This document shows, piece after piece, positions 7,444 through 14,707 of a DNA stretch of 16,860 nt. Every line of letters begins with the position of its first letter. The first letter of the stretch is position 1. The translations under genes and the position numbers were made by a program. The notes beneath the pieces were generated by a model, which did no database searches, had not been told where the DNA came from, and worked only from the letters and a program-made list of their open reading frames with translations. Source of the stretch: Candidatus Aalborgicola danicus (GTDB taxonomy: Bacteria; Pseudomonadota; Gammaproteobacteria; Burkholderiales; Burkholderiaceae_C); contig JADJBC010000024.1 of the NCBI GenBank assembly GCA_016703945.1, forward strand, positions 1-16,860. The letters are read 5' to 3'.

Positions 7444-7791
7444 ATGGGCAAGAAACTTTACGTCGGCAACCTCTCCTACTCGGTAGATGACCATTCCCTG
7501 AACCAAAACTTCTCTGACTTCGGCACCGTGTCGTCTGCCAAGGTCATGATGGACCGCGACAGCGGCCGCTCCAAGGGCTTCGGCTTTGTGGAAATGTCCA
7601 GCGATGCGGAAGCCCAGGCGGCCATCAGCGGCATGAACGGCAAAAACGTCGATGGCCGCGACATGGTGGTCAATGAAGCCCGCCCAATGGAGCCACGTAC
7701 AGGTGGCGGCGGCGGTGGTGGTTACGGAGGTGGCGGTCGCTCCGGTGGTGGTGGTGGTGGTGGCTATGGTGGCGGCGGCAACCGTTACTAA
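7444..7791 (+). CDS. RRM glycine-rich RNA-binding protein
   Basis: This 115-residue protein has one RNA recognition motif. RNP2 is LYVGNL at 5-10 and RNP1 is KGFGFVEM at 44-51, within residues 3-80. A tail of almost pure glycine with a few Tyr, Arg and Ser residues follows at 87-112. Small proteins of this design are common in Burkholderiales and cyanobacteria and are often cold-induced RNA chaperones. The ATG at 7444 starts directly at the RRM. About 220 bases separate it from the toxin gene, including a pyrimidine-rich stretch at 7365-7395, so a structured leader is possible, though I see no defined riboswitch. A strong terminator follows, so it is probably monocistronic. Confidence 0.92.
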   Translation: MGKKLYVGNLSYSVDDHSLNQNFSDFGTVSSAKVMMDRDSGRSKGFGFVEMSSDAEAQAAISGMNGKNVDGRDMVVNEARPMEPRTGGGGGGGYGGGGRSGGGGGGGYGGGGNRY

Positions 7792-7811
7792 CACCTGCAC
7801 TGCAGCGCAAG

Positions 7812-7837
7812 AAACCAGCCTTCGGGCTGGTTTTTTT
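7812..7837 (+). terminator. Intrinsic terminator of the RRM gene, possibly bidirectional
   Basis: A 9-bp perfect stem (AAACCAGCC with GGCTGGTTT) closes a TTCG tetraloop at 7821-7824 and runs into seven T residues. It begins 20 bases after the RRM stop. On the opposite strand it lies about 30 bases beyond the end of the DUF1348 gene, so it could also terminate the convergent cyanate operon, though that side has a poorer T-tract. Confidence 0.9.
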
Positions 7838-7866
7838 CGTCCGGGCATACGCCCCTGGTACGCGAA

Positions 7867-8334
7867 TCAGAGACCCAAATCGCTCAATGACGGATGATCG
7901 TCGGGGCGCCGACCCAGTGGCCAGTTAAATTTGCGGTCTGCGTCCTTGATCGGGAGATCATTGATGCTGGCAAACCGAAGCGCCATGTAACCTTGCGGAG
8001 TGAACTCCCAATTTTCATTGCCATAAGAGCGAAACCAGTTCCCCGAGTCATCATGCCATTCATAGGCAAAGCGCACGGCAATGCGGTTGTCACCAAAGGC
8101 CCACAGCTCCTTGATCAGGCGATAGTCCAGCTCCTTGGCCCACTTGCGCACCAGTAGCTGGCGGACCTGCTCGCGCCCGACCGGAAACTCGGTGCGGTTG
8201 CGCCAGCGGGTGTCTTCTGTGTAGACCAGGGAGGCGCGCTCGGGATCGCGTGAATTCCAGGCGTCTTCGGCCATGCGAACCTTTTGGACCGCAGTCTCCT
8301 GGGTGAACGGCGGCATTGGTGGCTTGGCGTCCAT
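7867..8334 (-). CDS. DUF1348 / NTF2-like small protein at the end of the cyanate operon
   Basis: The 155-residue product has the features of the DUF1348 (nuclear transport factor 2-like) family: an N-terminal helix (FTQETAVQKVRMAEDAWNSR), YTEDTRWRNR, the block LIKELWAFGDNRIAVRFAYE, then WHDDSGNWFRSYGNENWEF and LPIKDADRKFNWPLG. These alpha+beta cone proteins are often small enzymes or ligand binders, but I know of no established biochemical role for this family. It starts 20 bases after the cynS stop on the same strand, so it is very likely co-transcribed with the cyanate genes and may help cyanate use or detoxify a by-product. That role is inferred from position only. Confidence 0.88.
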   Translation of the reverse strand: MDAKPPMPPFTQETAVQKVRMAEDAWNSRDPERASLVYTEDTRWRNRTEFPVGREQVRQLLVRKWAKELDYRLIKELWAFGDNRIAVRFAYEWHDDSGNWFRSYGNENWEFTPQGYMALRFASINDLPIKDADRKFNWPLGRRPDDHPSLSDLGL

Positions 8335-8354
8335 CGTGGCGGGCGCGATCCGGC

Positions 8355-8798
8355 TCAGTACTGCTTGTAGGGCAAGAACTTGCCCGACAGCACCACGTTG
8401 ACGCGGTCACCCTTGGGGTCGGGCTGGCGCACGATGTCCATGCTGAAGTCGATGGCGCTCATGATGCCGTCGCCAAACTCTTCGTGGATCAGTTCCTTGA
8501 TGGTGGTGCCATACACGCTGACGATTTCATACCAGCGGTAGATCAGCGGGTCGGTAGGAATGGGGGTGGGCAGTGAGCCTTTGTAGGGCACGACCTGCAG
8601 CCACTTCTGCTCTTCGGTGGTCAGGCCAAAGATCTTGCCGACGATCTTGGCCTGCGCGGCGTCCAGCGTCATCTGGCCCAGGCAGGCCGCGGTGACCCAT
8701 TCCTTGGACAGGCCTACTTTCTTCGCGACGTCGGCCCACTGGATGCCTTTGGCAACCTTGGTGCTGATGATTTTTTCGGTGACTTCCAAGCGGTTCAT
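8355..8798 (-). CDS. cynS: Cyanase (cyanate hydratase)
   Basis: This 147-residue protein matches E. coli CynS over its length. It catalyses cyanate plus bicarbonate to ammonia and CO2 via carbamate, as a decamer of dimers in the cytoplasm. The catalytic trio is visible: R88 and E91 in IYRWYE and S114 in GDGIMSAIDF, equivalent to R96, E99 and S122 of E. coli. The N-terminal helical domain (WADVAKKVGLSKEWVTAACL) and the C-terminal LSGKFLPYKQY are also typical. AGGAG precedes the ATG at a good distance. It follows the ABC ATPase gene by 47 bases in the same operon, which points to the transporter being for cyanate. No carbonic anhydrase gene (cynT) is present in the window. Confidence 0.97.
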   Translation of the reverse strand: MNRLEVTEKIISTKVAKGIQWADVAKKVGLSKEWVTAACLGQMTLDAAQAKIVGKIFGLTTEEQKWLQVVPYKGSLPTPIPTDPLIYRWYEIVSVYGTTIKELIHEEFGDGIMSAIDFSMDIVRQPDPKGDRVNVVLSGKFLPYKQY

Positions 8799-8845
8799 AG
8801 GGGGCTCCTGGTGGGTGGGGTGAATAAAAGAGGAAACAAAAAAAA

Positions 8846-9640
8846 CTAGTGGGCCTTGGCACGGCTGACCAAAAAGTCCACGATGTGGTTGCGCAGGTCG
8901 TAGTAGCCGTCCAGGTGGTGCAGGCCTGCGCGGTTGCGGCTGCGCGGCAGCGGGTTGACCACCACCTCGGCAATGCCGCCGGGCTTGTAGCCGGTGTCGG
9001 TCTCGGCACCATTGCTCATCAGCAGGATGCGGTCGGCCAGCAGGATGGCTTCGTCCACGTCGTGCGTGATCATGAAAACGGTTTGCTGCGTCTCGCGCAC
9101 GATGCCCATCAGTTCGTCCTGGATGGTGCCGCGGGTCAGGGCATCCAGCGCGCCAAAGGGCTCGTCCAGCAACAGCATCTTGGGGCTGATGGAAAAGGCC
9201 CGCGCAATGCCCACGCGCTGCTTCATGCCGCCGGACAGCTGGCTGGGCTTTTTGTCAATGGCGCCGCTCAGGCCCACCATGGCGACAAACTTTTCCACCT
9301 GCGCATTGACCTGCGCGCGCGACCATTCGGGCCAGCGCGACACCACGGCAAACGCGATGTTCTGGCGCACCGTAAGCCAGGGCATGAGTGCATGGCTTTG
9401 GAACACCACACCGCGCTCCAGGCTGGGGCCGGAGATCTCGCGTCCGTCCATGAAGACATAGCCGTCCGACGCGGTGTCCAGCCCGGCCAGCACGTTCAGC
9501 ACCGTGGTCTTGCCGCAACCTGAATGCCCAATGATGCAGACGAACTCGCCGCGCTCCAGCGTGAAAGACACTTCGGCAAACACCGGCTTGCCCGGCACAT
9601 AGGTCTTGCCGAGGTTTTCAATTCTGAGCAGACCATTCAT
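8846..9640 (-). CDS. cynD: ABC transporter ATPase of the nitrate/cyanate class
   Basis: The 264-residue ATPase has Walker A GHSGCGKT (38-45), a Q-loop (VVFQSHALMPW), signature LSGGM (135-139), Walker B MLLLDEP (155-161) and the switch histidine H193. The segment GPSLERGVVFQSHALMPWLT and the C-terminal part that includes the PLPRSRNR motif are typical of NrtD/CmpD/CynD-type importers. It would power uptake through the permease encoded just upstream. The 78-base gap between permease stop and this start is partly a tract of nothing but G and C. cynS lies immediately downstream, so the symbol cynD follows from context; sequence alone cannot exclude nitrate or bicarbonate. Confidence 0.9.
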   Translation of the reverse strand: MNGLLRIENLGKTYVPGKPVFAEVSFTLERGEFVCIIGHSGCGKTTVLNVLAGLDTASDGYVFMDGREISGPSLERGVVFQSHALMPWLTVRQNIAFAVVSRWPEWSRAQVNAQVEKFVAMVGLSGAIDKKPSQLSGGMKQRVGIARAFSISPKMLLLDEPFGALDALTRGTIQDELMGIVRETQQTVFMITHDVDEAILLADRILLMSNGAETDTGYKPGGIAEVVVNPLPRSRNRAGLHHLDGYYDLRNHIVDFLVSRAKAH

Positions 9641-9652
9641 TGGAAACGCCTG

Positions 9653-9718
9653 GGTTGGTGGGGGGCGCGCGGGGGGGGGGCCCCCCCGCCCCCCCGGGCG
9701 GCGGCCCCCGGCCCCCCG
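9653..9718. other. Nearly pure G/C tract between permease and ATPase genes
   Basis: From about 9671 to 9717 the sequence is made only of G and C. It has a run of ten G followed by seven C, then further C and G runs, able to fold into very stable hairpins on either strand. It starts right after the permease stop codon (minus strand) and ends before the ATPase ATG. Either it is a genuine GC hairpin that tunes downstream expression, or it is an assembly or base-calling artefact. Confidence 0.6.
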
Positions 9719-10585
9719 TCACTCCACATAGGTCACCGCCTTTTGCAGTTGGCCAAAGGCCAGATCCAGCAGCATGCCCACCACGCCAATGAGCACGATG
9801 GCGAAGATCACATTGGTCAGCGACAGGTTGTTCCACTCGTTCCACACAAAGTAGCCAATGCCGGTGCCGCCAACCAGCATTTCGGCAGCCACGATGACCA
9901 GCCAGGCAATGCCCATGCTGATGCGCATGCCCGTCAGAATGGTGGGCGCGGCAGCCGGCAGAATCACCTGGAAGGCCTTGCGCATTGCGCTGACTTCCAG
10001 CGTGCTGGCCACGTTGAGCCATTCGCGCTTGACCGAGGCCACGCCAAAGGCCGTGTTGACCAGCATGGGCCAGACCGAGCAGATGAAGATCACAAAGATG
10101 CCGCTGATGGACGAGTCCTTGATGGTGTAGAGCGCCAGCGGCATCCAGGCCAGCGGGCTGATGGGTTTGAGCACCTGGATGAACGGGTCAAACGCCTTGC
10201 GCAGCAGTGGCGACATGCCAATCACAAAGCCCAGGGGAATGGCCACCAGCATGGCCAGCCCAAAGCCAAGCGCCACCCGCCCCAATGAGTGCGCCAGCTG
10301 GATGGCAATGCCCTTGTCGTTGGGGCCGTTGTCGTAGAACGGGTTGGACAGGTGGCCCCACACCGTTGTGCCCATTTGCCCCAGCGTGGGAAAGCCCGCC
10401 GCCTTGGTGCTGCCTGGGTCCTTGCCCATCATCTTGGCGTACTCGATTTGCTCCGGTGTCATGCCCGCGGAACTGGTGGCAGAAGCGGTGGAGCCCGTGG
10501 CCGCATACCAGATGCCCAGCACCAGCAGCAGAATCAGCACCGAGAGCAACCCGGCCCGAAAGTTGAGGGAACGCCAAATATCCAT
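9719..10585 (-). CDS. cynB: ABC transporter permease of the nitrate/cyanate class
   Basis: The product of 288 residues starts MDIWRSLNFRAGLLSVLILL, with the first membrane helix at once. After a periplasmic loop of about 70 residues it has further hydrophobic segments (LGFGLAMLVAIPLGFVIGM, then GIFVIFICSVWPMLV, and others). The cytoplasmic EAA-type coupling loop lies around VSAMRKAFQVILPAAAPTIL, then GMRISMGIAWLVIVAAEMLV, as in NrtB/CmpB/CynB and SsuC. I chose the ATG at 10585 because it lies one base after the stop of the binding-protein gene; the longer open frame to 10684 overlaps that gene and starts with unlikely residues. It would form the membrane channel with the downstream ATPase. 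Confidence 0.9.
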   Translation of the reverse strand: MDIWRSLNFRAGLLSVLILLLVLGIWYAATGSTASATSSAGMTPEQIEYAKMMGKDPGSTKAAGFPTLGQMGTTVWGHLSNPFYDNGPNDKGIAIQLAHSLGRVALGFGLAMLVAIPLGFVIGMSPLLRKAFDPFIQVLKPISPLAWMPLALYTIKDSSISGIFVIFICSVWPMLVNTAFGVASVKREWLNVASTLEVSAMRKAFQVILPAAAPTILTGMRISMGIAWLVIVAAEMLVGGTGIGYFVWNEWNNLSLTNVIFAIVLIGVVGMLLDLAFGQLQKAVTYVE

Positions 10586-10586
10586 T

Positions 10587-11990
10587 TCAGGCCGCCTTGC
10601 TGATGGCAAAACTCTTGGCGTAGGCGGCGGCCTTGTCGGCGTCGAACTCCTTGCCCATGATCTTGAACTTGGGGTAGGCGCCATCGGGCACCTTCTGGTC
10701 CAGCGACTTCATGTGCTTCTTGGCGTCGGTCAGCAAGAACACTTTTTCCGCGATCTGCTTGTAGTTGACGTCGCCCTTGACATAGCCCCAGCGTTGCATC
10801 TGCGTGAGCATCCACACCGCCATGCTCTGCCAGGGCATGGGGTCAAAGTCGGCCCGGTCGGGCACGTTCTTGATGTTGCCCAGGCCATCGGCAAATTTGC
10901 CGGTGAGCACCTGGTTCAGCACGGCTTCGGGCTGGTTCAGGTACTGCGCCGGTGCAATCACCTTGGCGATGAGTTCGCGGTTCGCGGGGTCGCGCGCCAT
11001 GGCGGCGGATGTGAGCACGGCGCGGTACAAGGCGGCAAAGGTGTTGGGGTTCTTCTGGATGAACTCGGTGCTGGTGCCAAAGGCGCAGCAGGGGTGGCCG
11101 TTCCACAGGTCTTTGGTCAGCAGGTGGATGAAACCGGCCTCTTCATAGACGGCGCGCTGGTTGAAGGGATCAGGTCCGAGGAAGCCGTCGATATTGCCGG
11201 CCTTCAGGTTGGCCACCATTTCGGCGGGTGGGACGACGCGCAACTGCACGTCGGTATCGGGGTTCAGGCCAGCCTCGGCCAGGTAGTAGCGCAGCAGGAA
11301 GTTGTGCATGCTGAACTCAAACGGAATGGCAAACTTGAAGCCCTTCCAGTTCTTGGGGTCGCGGTTGTTCTTGTGCTTGAGGGCCATGGTGATGGCCTGG
11401 CCGTTGATGTTCTGGATGGTGGCCACATTCATGGGTGTGGCGTTGGAGCCCAGCCCCATGGAGATCGCCAGCGGCATGGGCGACAGGAAGTGCGTGGCGT
11501 CGTATTCCTTGTTGATCATCTTGTCGCGGATCAGCGCCCAGCCCGCCGTCTTGGTCACCTCTACATTGAGGCCCTGCTTCTGGTAGAAGCCCAGCGGGTG
11601 CGCCATGATCAGCGGCGTGGCGCAGGTGATTGGTATGAAGCCGATCTTCAGGTTGGTCTTTTCCAGCGCACCTTTTTCCTGGGCCATGGCCTGCATGCTG
11701 GCCACGGGCAGCACGCTGGCAATGGCGGCCATGGCCGTGCTCTTGCCCACGGCTTTCAGAAAGCGGCGGCGCACCGCGTCTTGCGGAAAGATGGCCTTGA
11801 CCAGCGTGGCTTCAATGAATTCGTTGCTGTAGGCCTCGAACGTGCTGCTCAGGCTGCGGCGACGCAGTTCGATGGCGGCGGTGTCGGCGGCCACTTCGGC
11901 CTGGTGGTCAGCCACCGAGTGTTCGCGGCCACAGCTGCACTTGAGCATCAGGGGACGGTCGGCATCATAGGGAGAGAAGAATTCGGACAT
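10587..11990 (-). CDS. cynA: Tat-exported ABC substrate-binding protein (NrtA/CmpA family), probable cyanate receptor
   Basis: The 467-residue product belongs to the NrtA/CmpA/SsuA-like binding proteins: LKIGFIPITCATPLIMAHPL, then KAGNIDGFLGPDPFNQRAV, then GHPCCAFGTSTEFIQ. A twin-arginine signal (RRRFLK at 74-79 followed by a hydrophobic stretch to AMAQ at 101-104) suggests export already folded. Unusually, about 70 residues precede the signal and include CSCGREH at 18-24 and an acidic/alanine-rich helix. The ATG at 11990 is favoured because GAGG lies just upstream and a sigma-54-like promoter ends about 34 bases before it; an earlier ATG at 12020 would leave almost no leader. It is the first gene of the transport and cyanase operon. 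Cyanate specificity is inferred from the linked cynS. Confidence 0.88.
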   Translation of the reverse strand: MSEFFSPYDADRPLMLKCSCGREHSVADHQAEVAADTAAIELRRRSLSSTFEAYSNEFIEATLVKAIFPQDAVRRRFLKAVGKSTAMAAIASVLPVASMQAMAQEKGALEKTNLKIGFIPITCATPLIMAHPLGFYQKQGLNVEVTKTAGWALIRDKMINKEYDATHFLSPMPLAISMGLGSNATPMNVATIQNINGQAITMALKHKNNRDPKNWKGFKFAIPFEFSMHNFLLRYYLAEAGLNPDTDVQLRVVPPAEMVANLKAGNIDGFLGPDPFNQRAVYEEAGFIHLLTKDLWNGHPCCAFGTSTEFIQKNPNTFAALYRAVLTSAAMARDPANRELIAKVIAPAQYLNQPEAVLNQVLTGKFADGLGNIKNVPDRADFDPMPWQSMAVWMLTQMQRWGYVKGDVNYKQIAEKVFLLTDAKKHMKSLDQKVPDGAYPKFKIMGKEFDADKAAAYAKSFAISKAA

Positions 11991-12006
11991 GGTGTACCTC
12001 GGTGAA

Positions 12007-12020
12007 GTGATGTATGTCAC
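12007..12020. promoter_or_regulatory. GTGA-N6-TCAC palindrome at the predicted cyn transcription start
   Basis: A 14-base inverted repeat (GTGATGTATGTCAC on the plus strand) overlaps the start site predicted from the adjacent -24/-12 promoter. The arrangement resembles CRP/FNR-class half-sites. If bound, a protein here would more likely repress than activate. It may also be chance. Confidence 0.3.
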
Positions 12021-12022
12021 TC

Positions 12023-12038
12023 AGCAAGGTGCGGGCCA
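12023..12038 (-). promoter_or_regulatory. Sigma-54 (-24/-12) promoter for the cyanate operon
   Basis: Read on the minus strand, TGGCCCGCACCTTGCT has the invariant GG and GC with exactly 10 bases between them. It differs from the consensus TGGCACG-N4-TTGC(A/T) at only one position. The predicted start near 12012 gives a short leader of about 22 bases holding the GAGG ribosome site of the binding-protein gene. Sigma-54 control would fit a nitrogen-scavenging operon (NtrC-type activation). Confidence 0.65.
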
Positions 12039-12077
12039 GTTTTGGGCTGCGCGCGCCGACGTTTGCAATTCGCCCCG

Positions 12078-12110
12078 CGCCCTACGACGCTGTGTAGTGC
12101 CAGCCCTACA
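12078..12110. promoter_or_regulatory. Candidate activator sites upstream of the cyn promoter (repeated GTAGGGC)
   Basis: On the minus strand TGTAGGGCTGGCACTACA (12110-12093) is an imperfect palindrome with GTAG-GC half-sites. A further GTAGGGC follows at about 12087-12081. The cluster lies roughly 70-95 bases upstream of the predicted start, where an enhancer-binding or NarL-type regulator could act. I cannot assign it to a known consensus. Confidence 0.35.
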
Positions 12111-12121
12111 AAAAATGCAGT

Positions 12122-12787
12122 TTATGGCGCCGCCGGAGCCGCTCGGGTCTGGCGTTCGGCGAAAAGCGCCAGCTCCACATCGTTCTTGGCGCCGGTTTTT
12201 TCCAGAATCCTGGCGCGGTAGGTGCTGACGGTATTGGGGGCCAGTTTGAGCTGTGCACCAATTTCGCTCACGGTGTGGCCGGCGGTCAACAGGCGAAACA
12301 CCTGGTGTTCCCGGTGCGATAGCGCTTCCACGCCGCCCGCACCGCTGCGCGAAGCGAACGCACCGACCGTGGCGGCCAGCGCTTCCGCCGTGGCGGGGGT
12401 GACGTACATGCCCCCGCCCGCAACCTTGCGGACGGCTGCCACCATGTCGTCGGGGTCGGCGCTCTTGTTCAGGTAGCCCGCCGCCCCCAGCTTGATGCAG
12501 CGCACGGCATATTGTTTCTCCGGGTAGGTGCTGAGCATCAGCACCGGCAGTGTGGGGTATTCACGCCGCAGGATTTGCAGCACCTCCAGCCCGTCGGCCC
12601 CCGGCATGGCAATGTCCAGCAGCACCAGATCCAGGCCTTCGCGGCCGCCCAGTTTGCGCACCTGGTCCAGCACCTCGGTGCCGCTTTGCGCCTCGCCCAC
12701 AACGCACACATCTGGTGCATCGGCCAAAATCTGCTTGAGGCCTTCGCGCACGATGCGGTGGTCGTCACCCAAGAGCAAACGGATCAT
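12122..12787 (-). CDS. NarL/FixJ-family response regulator
   Basis: The 221-residue product has a receiver domain with the acidic pair D8/D9, phosphoacceptor D58 in LVLLDIAMPGADG and conserved K108 in GYLNKSA. A LuxR-type DNA-binding domain follows (LSHREHQVFRLLTAGHTVSE, then LKLAPNTVSTYRARILEKTG). It is encoded directly after its histidine kinase with an ATGA overlap, so I start it at 12787 and not at the slightly longer 12802. About 130 bases separate it from the cyanate binding-protein gene on the same strand. It could control that operon, but that promoter looks sigma-54-dependent, which NarL-type regulators do not activate, so its target is open. Confidence 0.93.
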   Translation of the reverse strand: MIRLLLGDDHRIVREGLKQILADAPDVCVVGEAQSGTEVLDQVRKLGGREGLDLVLLDIAMPGADGLEVLQILRREYPTLPVLMLSTYPEKQYAVRCIKLGAAGYLNKSADPDDMVAAVRKVAGGGMYVTPATAEALAATVGAFASRSGAGGVEALSHREHQVFRLLTAGHTVSEIGAQLKLAPNTVSTYRARILEKTGAKNDVELALFAERQTRAAPAAP

Positions 12788-13944
12788 GTGCCGTGCCCGC
12801 AATAGGTGTGCTGCAACGGAATGCGCAGCTGGAACAGAGAGCCCTGGCCGATTTGGCTGGTGATGGACAGGCGTCCGCCATGGTGGCGGGCGCGTTCGCG
12901 CATGCCCATGACACCGTAGGCGGTCGCCGCGTCAAATGCCGCGGCGGGTGCGCCACAGCCGTTGTCGCGCACCAGAAGATTCAGCGTCGAAGGGCTCACC
13001 TCCACGTTGATTAGAATGTGCGTCGCGCGGGCATGGCGTGCCACGTTGCTGAGCATTTCCTGGAAGATGCGAAACACGGCCATGGCCAGATTTTCTGGCA
13101 GTTCAATGTGCTCGGTGCCTACCATGCTCCAGTTCAGGGACACTTCTGCAGACTGCGCAAATTCGTGTGCCTGCCATTCCAGCGCGGCCCATAGGCCCTG
13201 GTGGTCCAGGATGCTGGGGCGCAGGTCCGTGATGATGCGGCCTACGTTGACCACGGCGTTTTCAATTTGCTGGCTCATGCTCTGGCACTTGCCGCGCAGG
13301 CGATCGCGCATGGACTGGGCATCCAGCGTGTTGCGCTGCTGCTGTTCGGCCAGGCGCTTGTCCATCCAGTTGACGTCCATCTTGAGGGCCACCAGCAGGC
13401 TGCCGAGTTCGTCGTGCACCTCGCGCGCGATGCGTGTGCGCTCTTCCTCGCGGATCTTTTCGGAATAGGCGGCGAGTTCGCGCAATTGGCCCAAGGCGGT
13501 CGATAGTTCGCGGGTGCGTGCGCCCACCCGCAATTCCAGCTCGTCATTGGCCCGGGCCAGGCTGGCGTTGGCCTGTTGCAGGTCCTGGGCAGCTTGGCGG
13601 CGTGCTGTGATATCGACAAAGGTAATGACCGCGCCACGCACCTCGATGCCATCGATGATGGGGTAGCTGGAATACTCAACGGCGAAGCCGGTGCGGTCTT
13701 TGCGCCAGAACACCTCGGTGTCGATCCGGCACGCCAGGCCCTGGCGGAAGGCATTGAAGATGGGGCACTCGGTATCGGGGTAATGCGAGCCGTCGGCATG
13801 CGAATGGTGGGTCAGCTCATGCATGTTCTGACCCAATACGTCGGCCGCATCCCAGCCCAGCATGCTGGCGCCCGCTCGGTTGATGAAAACACAGTGTCCA
13901 TCCAGGTCGATACCAAAAATGCCCTCACCCGTTGAATCCAGCAA
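12784..13944 (-). CDS. PAS sensor histidine kinase (HisKA_3 class), 5' end doubtful
   Basis: The open frame of 386 codons starts inside what looks like a PAS domain (LDSTGEGIFGIDLDGHCVFI, then GSHYPDTECPIFNAFRQG, FVDITARRQ). A coiled coil follows, then the HisKA_3 phosphoacceptor box with H177 in RIAREVHDELGS, and an ATPase domain with N300 (QEMLSNVARHA), DNGCG at 327-331 and GMRER at 347-351. It should phosphorylate the response regulator overlapping its stop. The only start available is a TTG at 13944, with no ribosome site and an in-frame TAG four codons upstream. Another frame just upstream reads ANLAQS, which could continue the protein after a one-base shift, so the gene may be frameshifted or 5'-truncated. 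The signal it senses is unknown. Confidence 0.85.
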   Translation of the reverse strand: MLDSTGEGIFGIDLDGHCVFINRAGASMLGWDAADVLGQNMHELTHHSHADGSHYPDTECPIFNAFRQGLACRIDTEVFWRKDRTGFAVEYSSYPIIDGIEVRGAVITFVDITARRQAAQDLQQANASLARANDELELRVGARTRELSTALGQLRELAAYSEKIREEERTRIAREVHDELGSLLVALKMDVNWMDKRLAEQQQRNTLDAQSMRDRLRGKCQSMSQQIENAVVNVGRIITDLRPSILDHQGLWAALEWQAHEFAQSAEVSLNWSMVGTEHIELPENLAMAVFRIFQEMLSNVARHARATHILINVEVSPSTLNLLVRDNGCGAPAAAFDAATAYGVMGMRERARHHGGRLSITSQIGQGSLFQLRIPLQHTYCGHGT

Positions 13945-14707
13945 TAGATTGAGCTAGATTTGCCACAGGGAACTTGATCCCCTTGCCTCGGGAAAGGGAA
14001 GAGGGGGGGGCCGGCAGCTGTCTGATCACAAGCAACGGTTGTGCCAAGCAGGTTCAGGCATTTCTATTAAGAGTGGTCGAGAGGTCGAAGGACGACTCTG
14101 CGCGCTAAGCGCCATTGCCAAAAAAGTGATAGGTTTGAACCAACCCGGCAATAAACTCATTCCGCCGTATTCAACAGGATTTAAGGTGTGCAGGGGTAAC
14201 GTTGGATCGCCCGACTGCCCCCCGCATTTCAATATCAGGACCTGGTCGAATGTGAATTTTCACAATGGGCCAGGATGGGTACTTGTGAGTGAGTGATCGG
14301 TATCTGGAAGCCAATAGTGGTGGTAGCGTGTGTTGGGCTGACCTTCAAGGTTCAGTTTGATTTGAGAGTTCCTTGGCATCTTGAACTTCAATACAAAGAT
14401 TCCGCATTGTGACCTGCCCGCCCCATGAATCCGCCTAGGAAACAAGCACCCCCCGCCTGCCAATTCCGCCTACTTGATCCATTAAGTACCTGTATTTCTA
14501 GTCGGCAGTGTGATTTCAAATTGAACCGCTAACAATTGAATGCAGCAACTCATCAGATCGCTTTTTTGCATTTAGGCTTCGCAAATTCACGCCCTCGAAT
14601 GGGTTCATTATTGAATCTAGAAAATCCTGCCGAAGGGGACGCGGGGCGAGCATGAGAAGTTCCAGGACTTGTAAGTGCTGAAACATTTCACCGCTCTATT
14701 CAATCAG
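13945..14707. other. Gene-poor region, possibly with insertion-sequence debris
   Basis: About 760 bases with no convincing gene. A minus-strand stretch around 14150-14190 reads LHTLNPVEYGGM, faintly like the last block of an IS3-type transposase. The segment 14510-14530 (TGTGATTTCAAATTGAACCG) resembles terminal repeats of IS21-family elements, from memory. Neither is enough to name an element. A run of eight G at 14003-14010 and lower GC than the cyanate locus are the other visible features. Confidence 0.35.

Noticed and set aside
7680..7785. The GGTGGTGGC-rich stretch as a tandem DNA repeat
   Set aside because: It is the codon pattern of the glycine-rich tail of the RRM protein.
8846..11990. 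Assigning the ABC transporter to nitrate or bicarbonate
   Set aside because: NrtA/CmpA relatives carry these substrates, but the direct linkage to cyanase makes cyanate the better inference; no nitrate reductase genes are present.
10344..12005. A 553-codon open frame on the plus strand
   Set aside because: It is antisense to the binding-protein gene and the start of the permease gene, which have strong family motifs; its translation is Val/Gly/His-rich with no recognisable domain.
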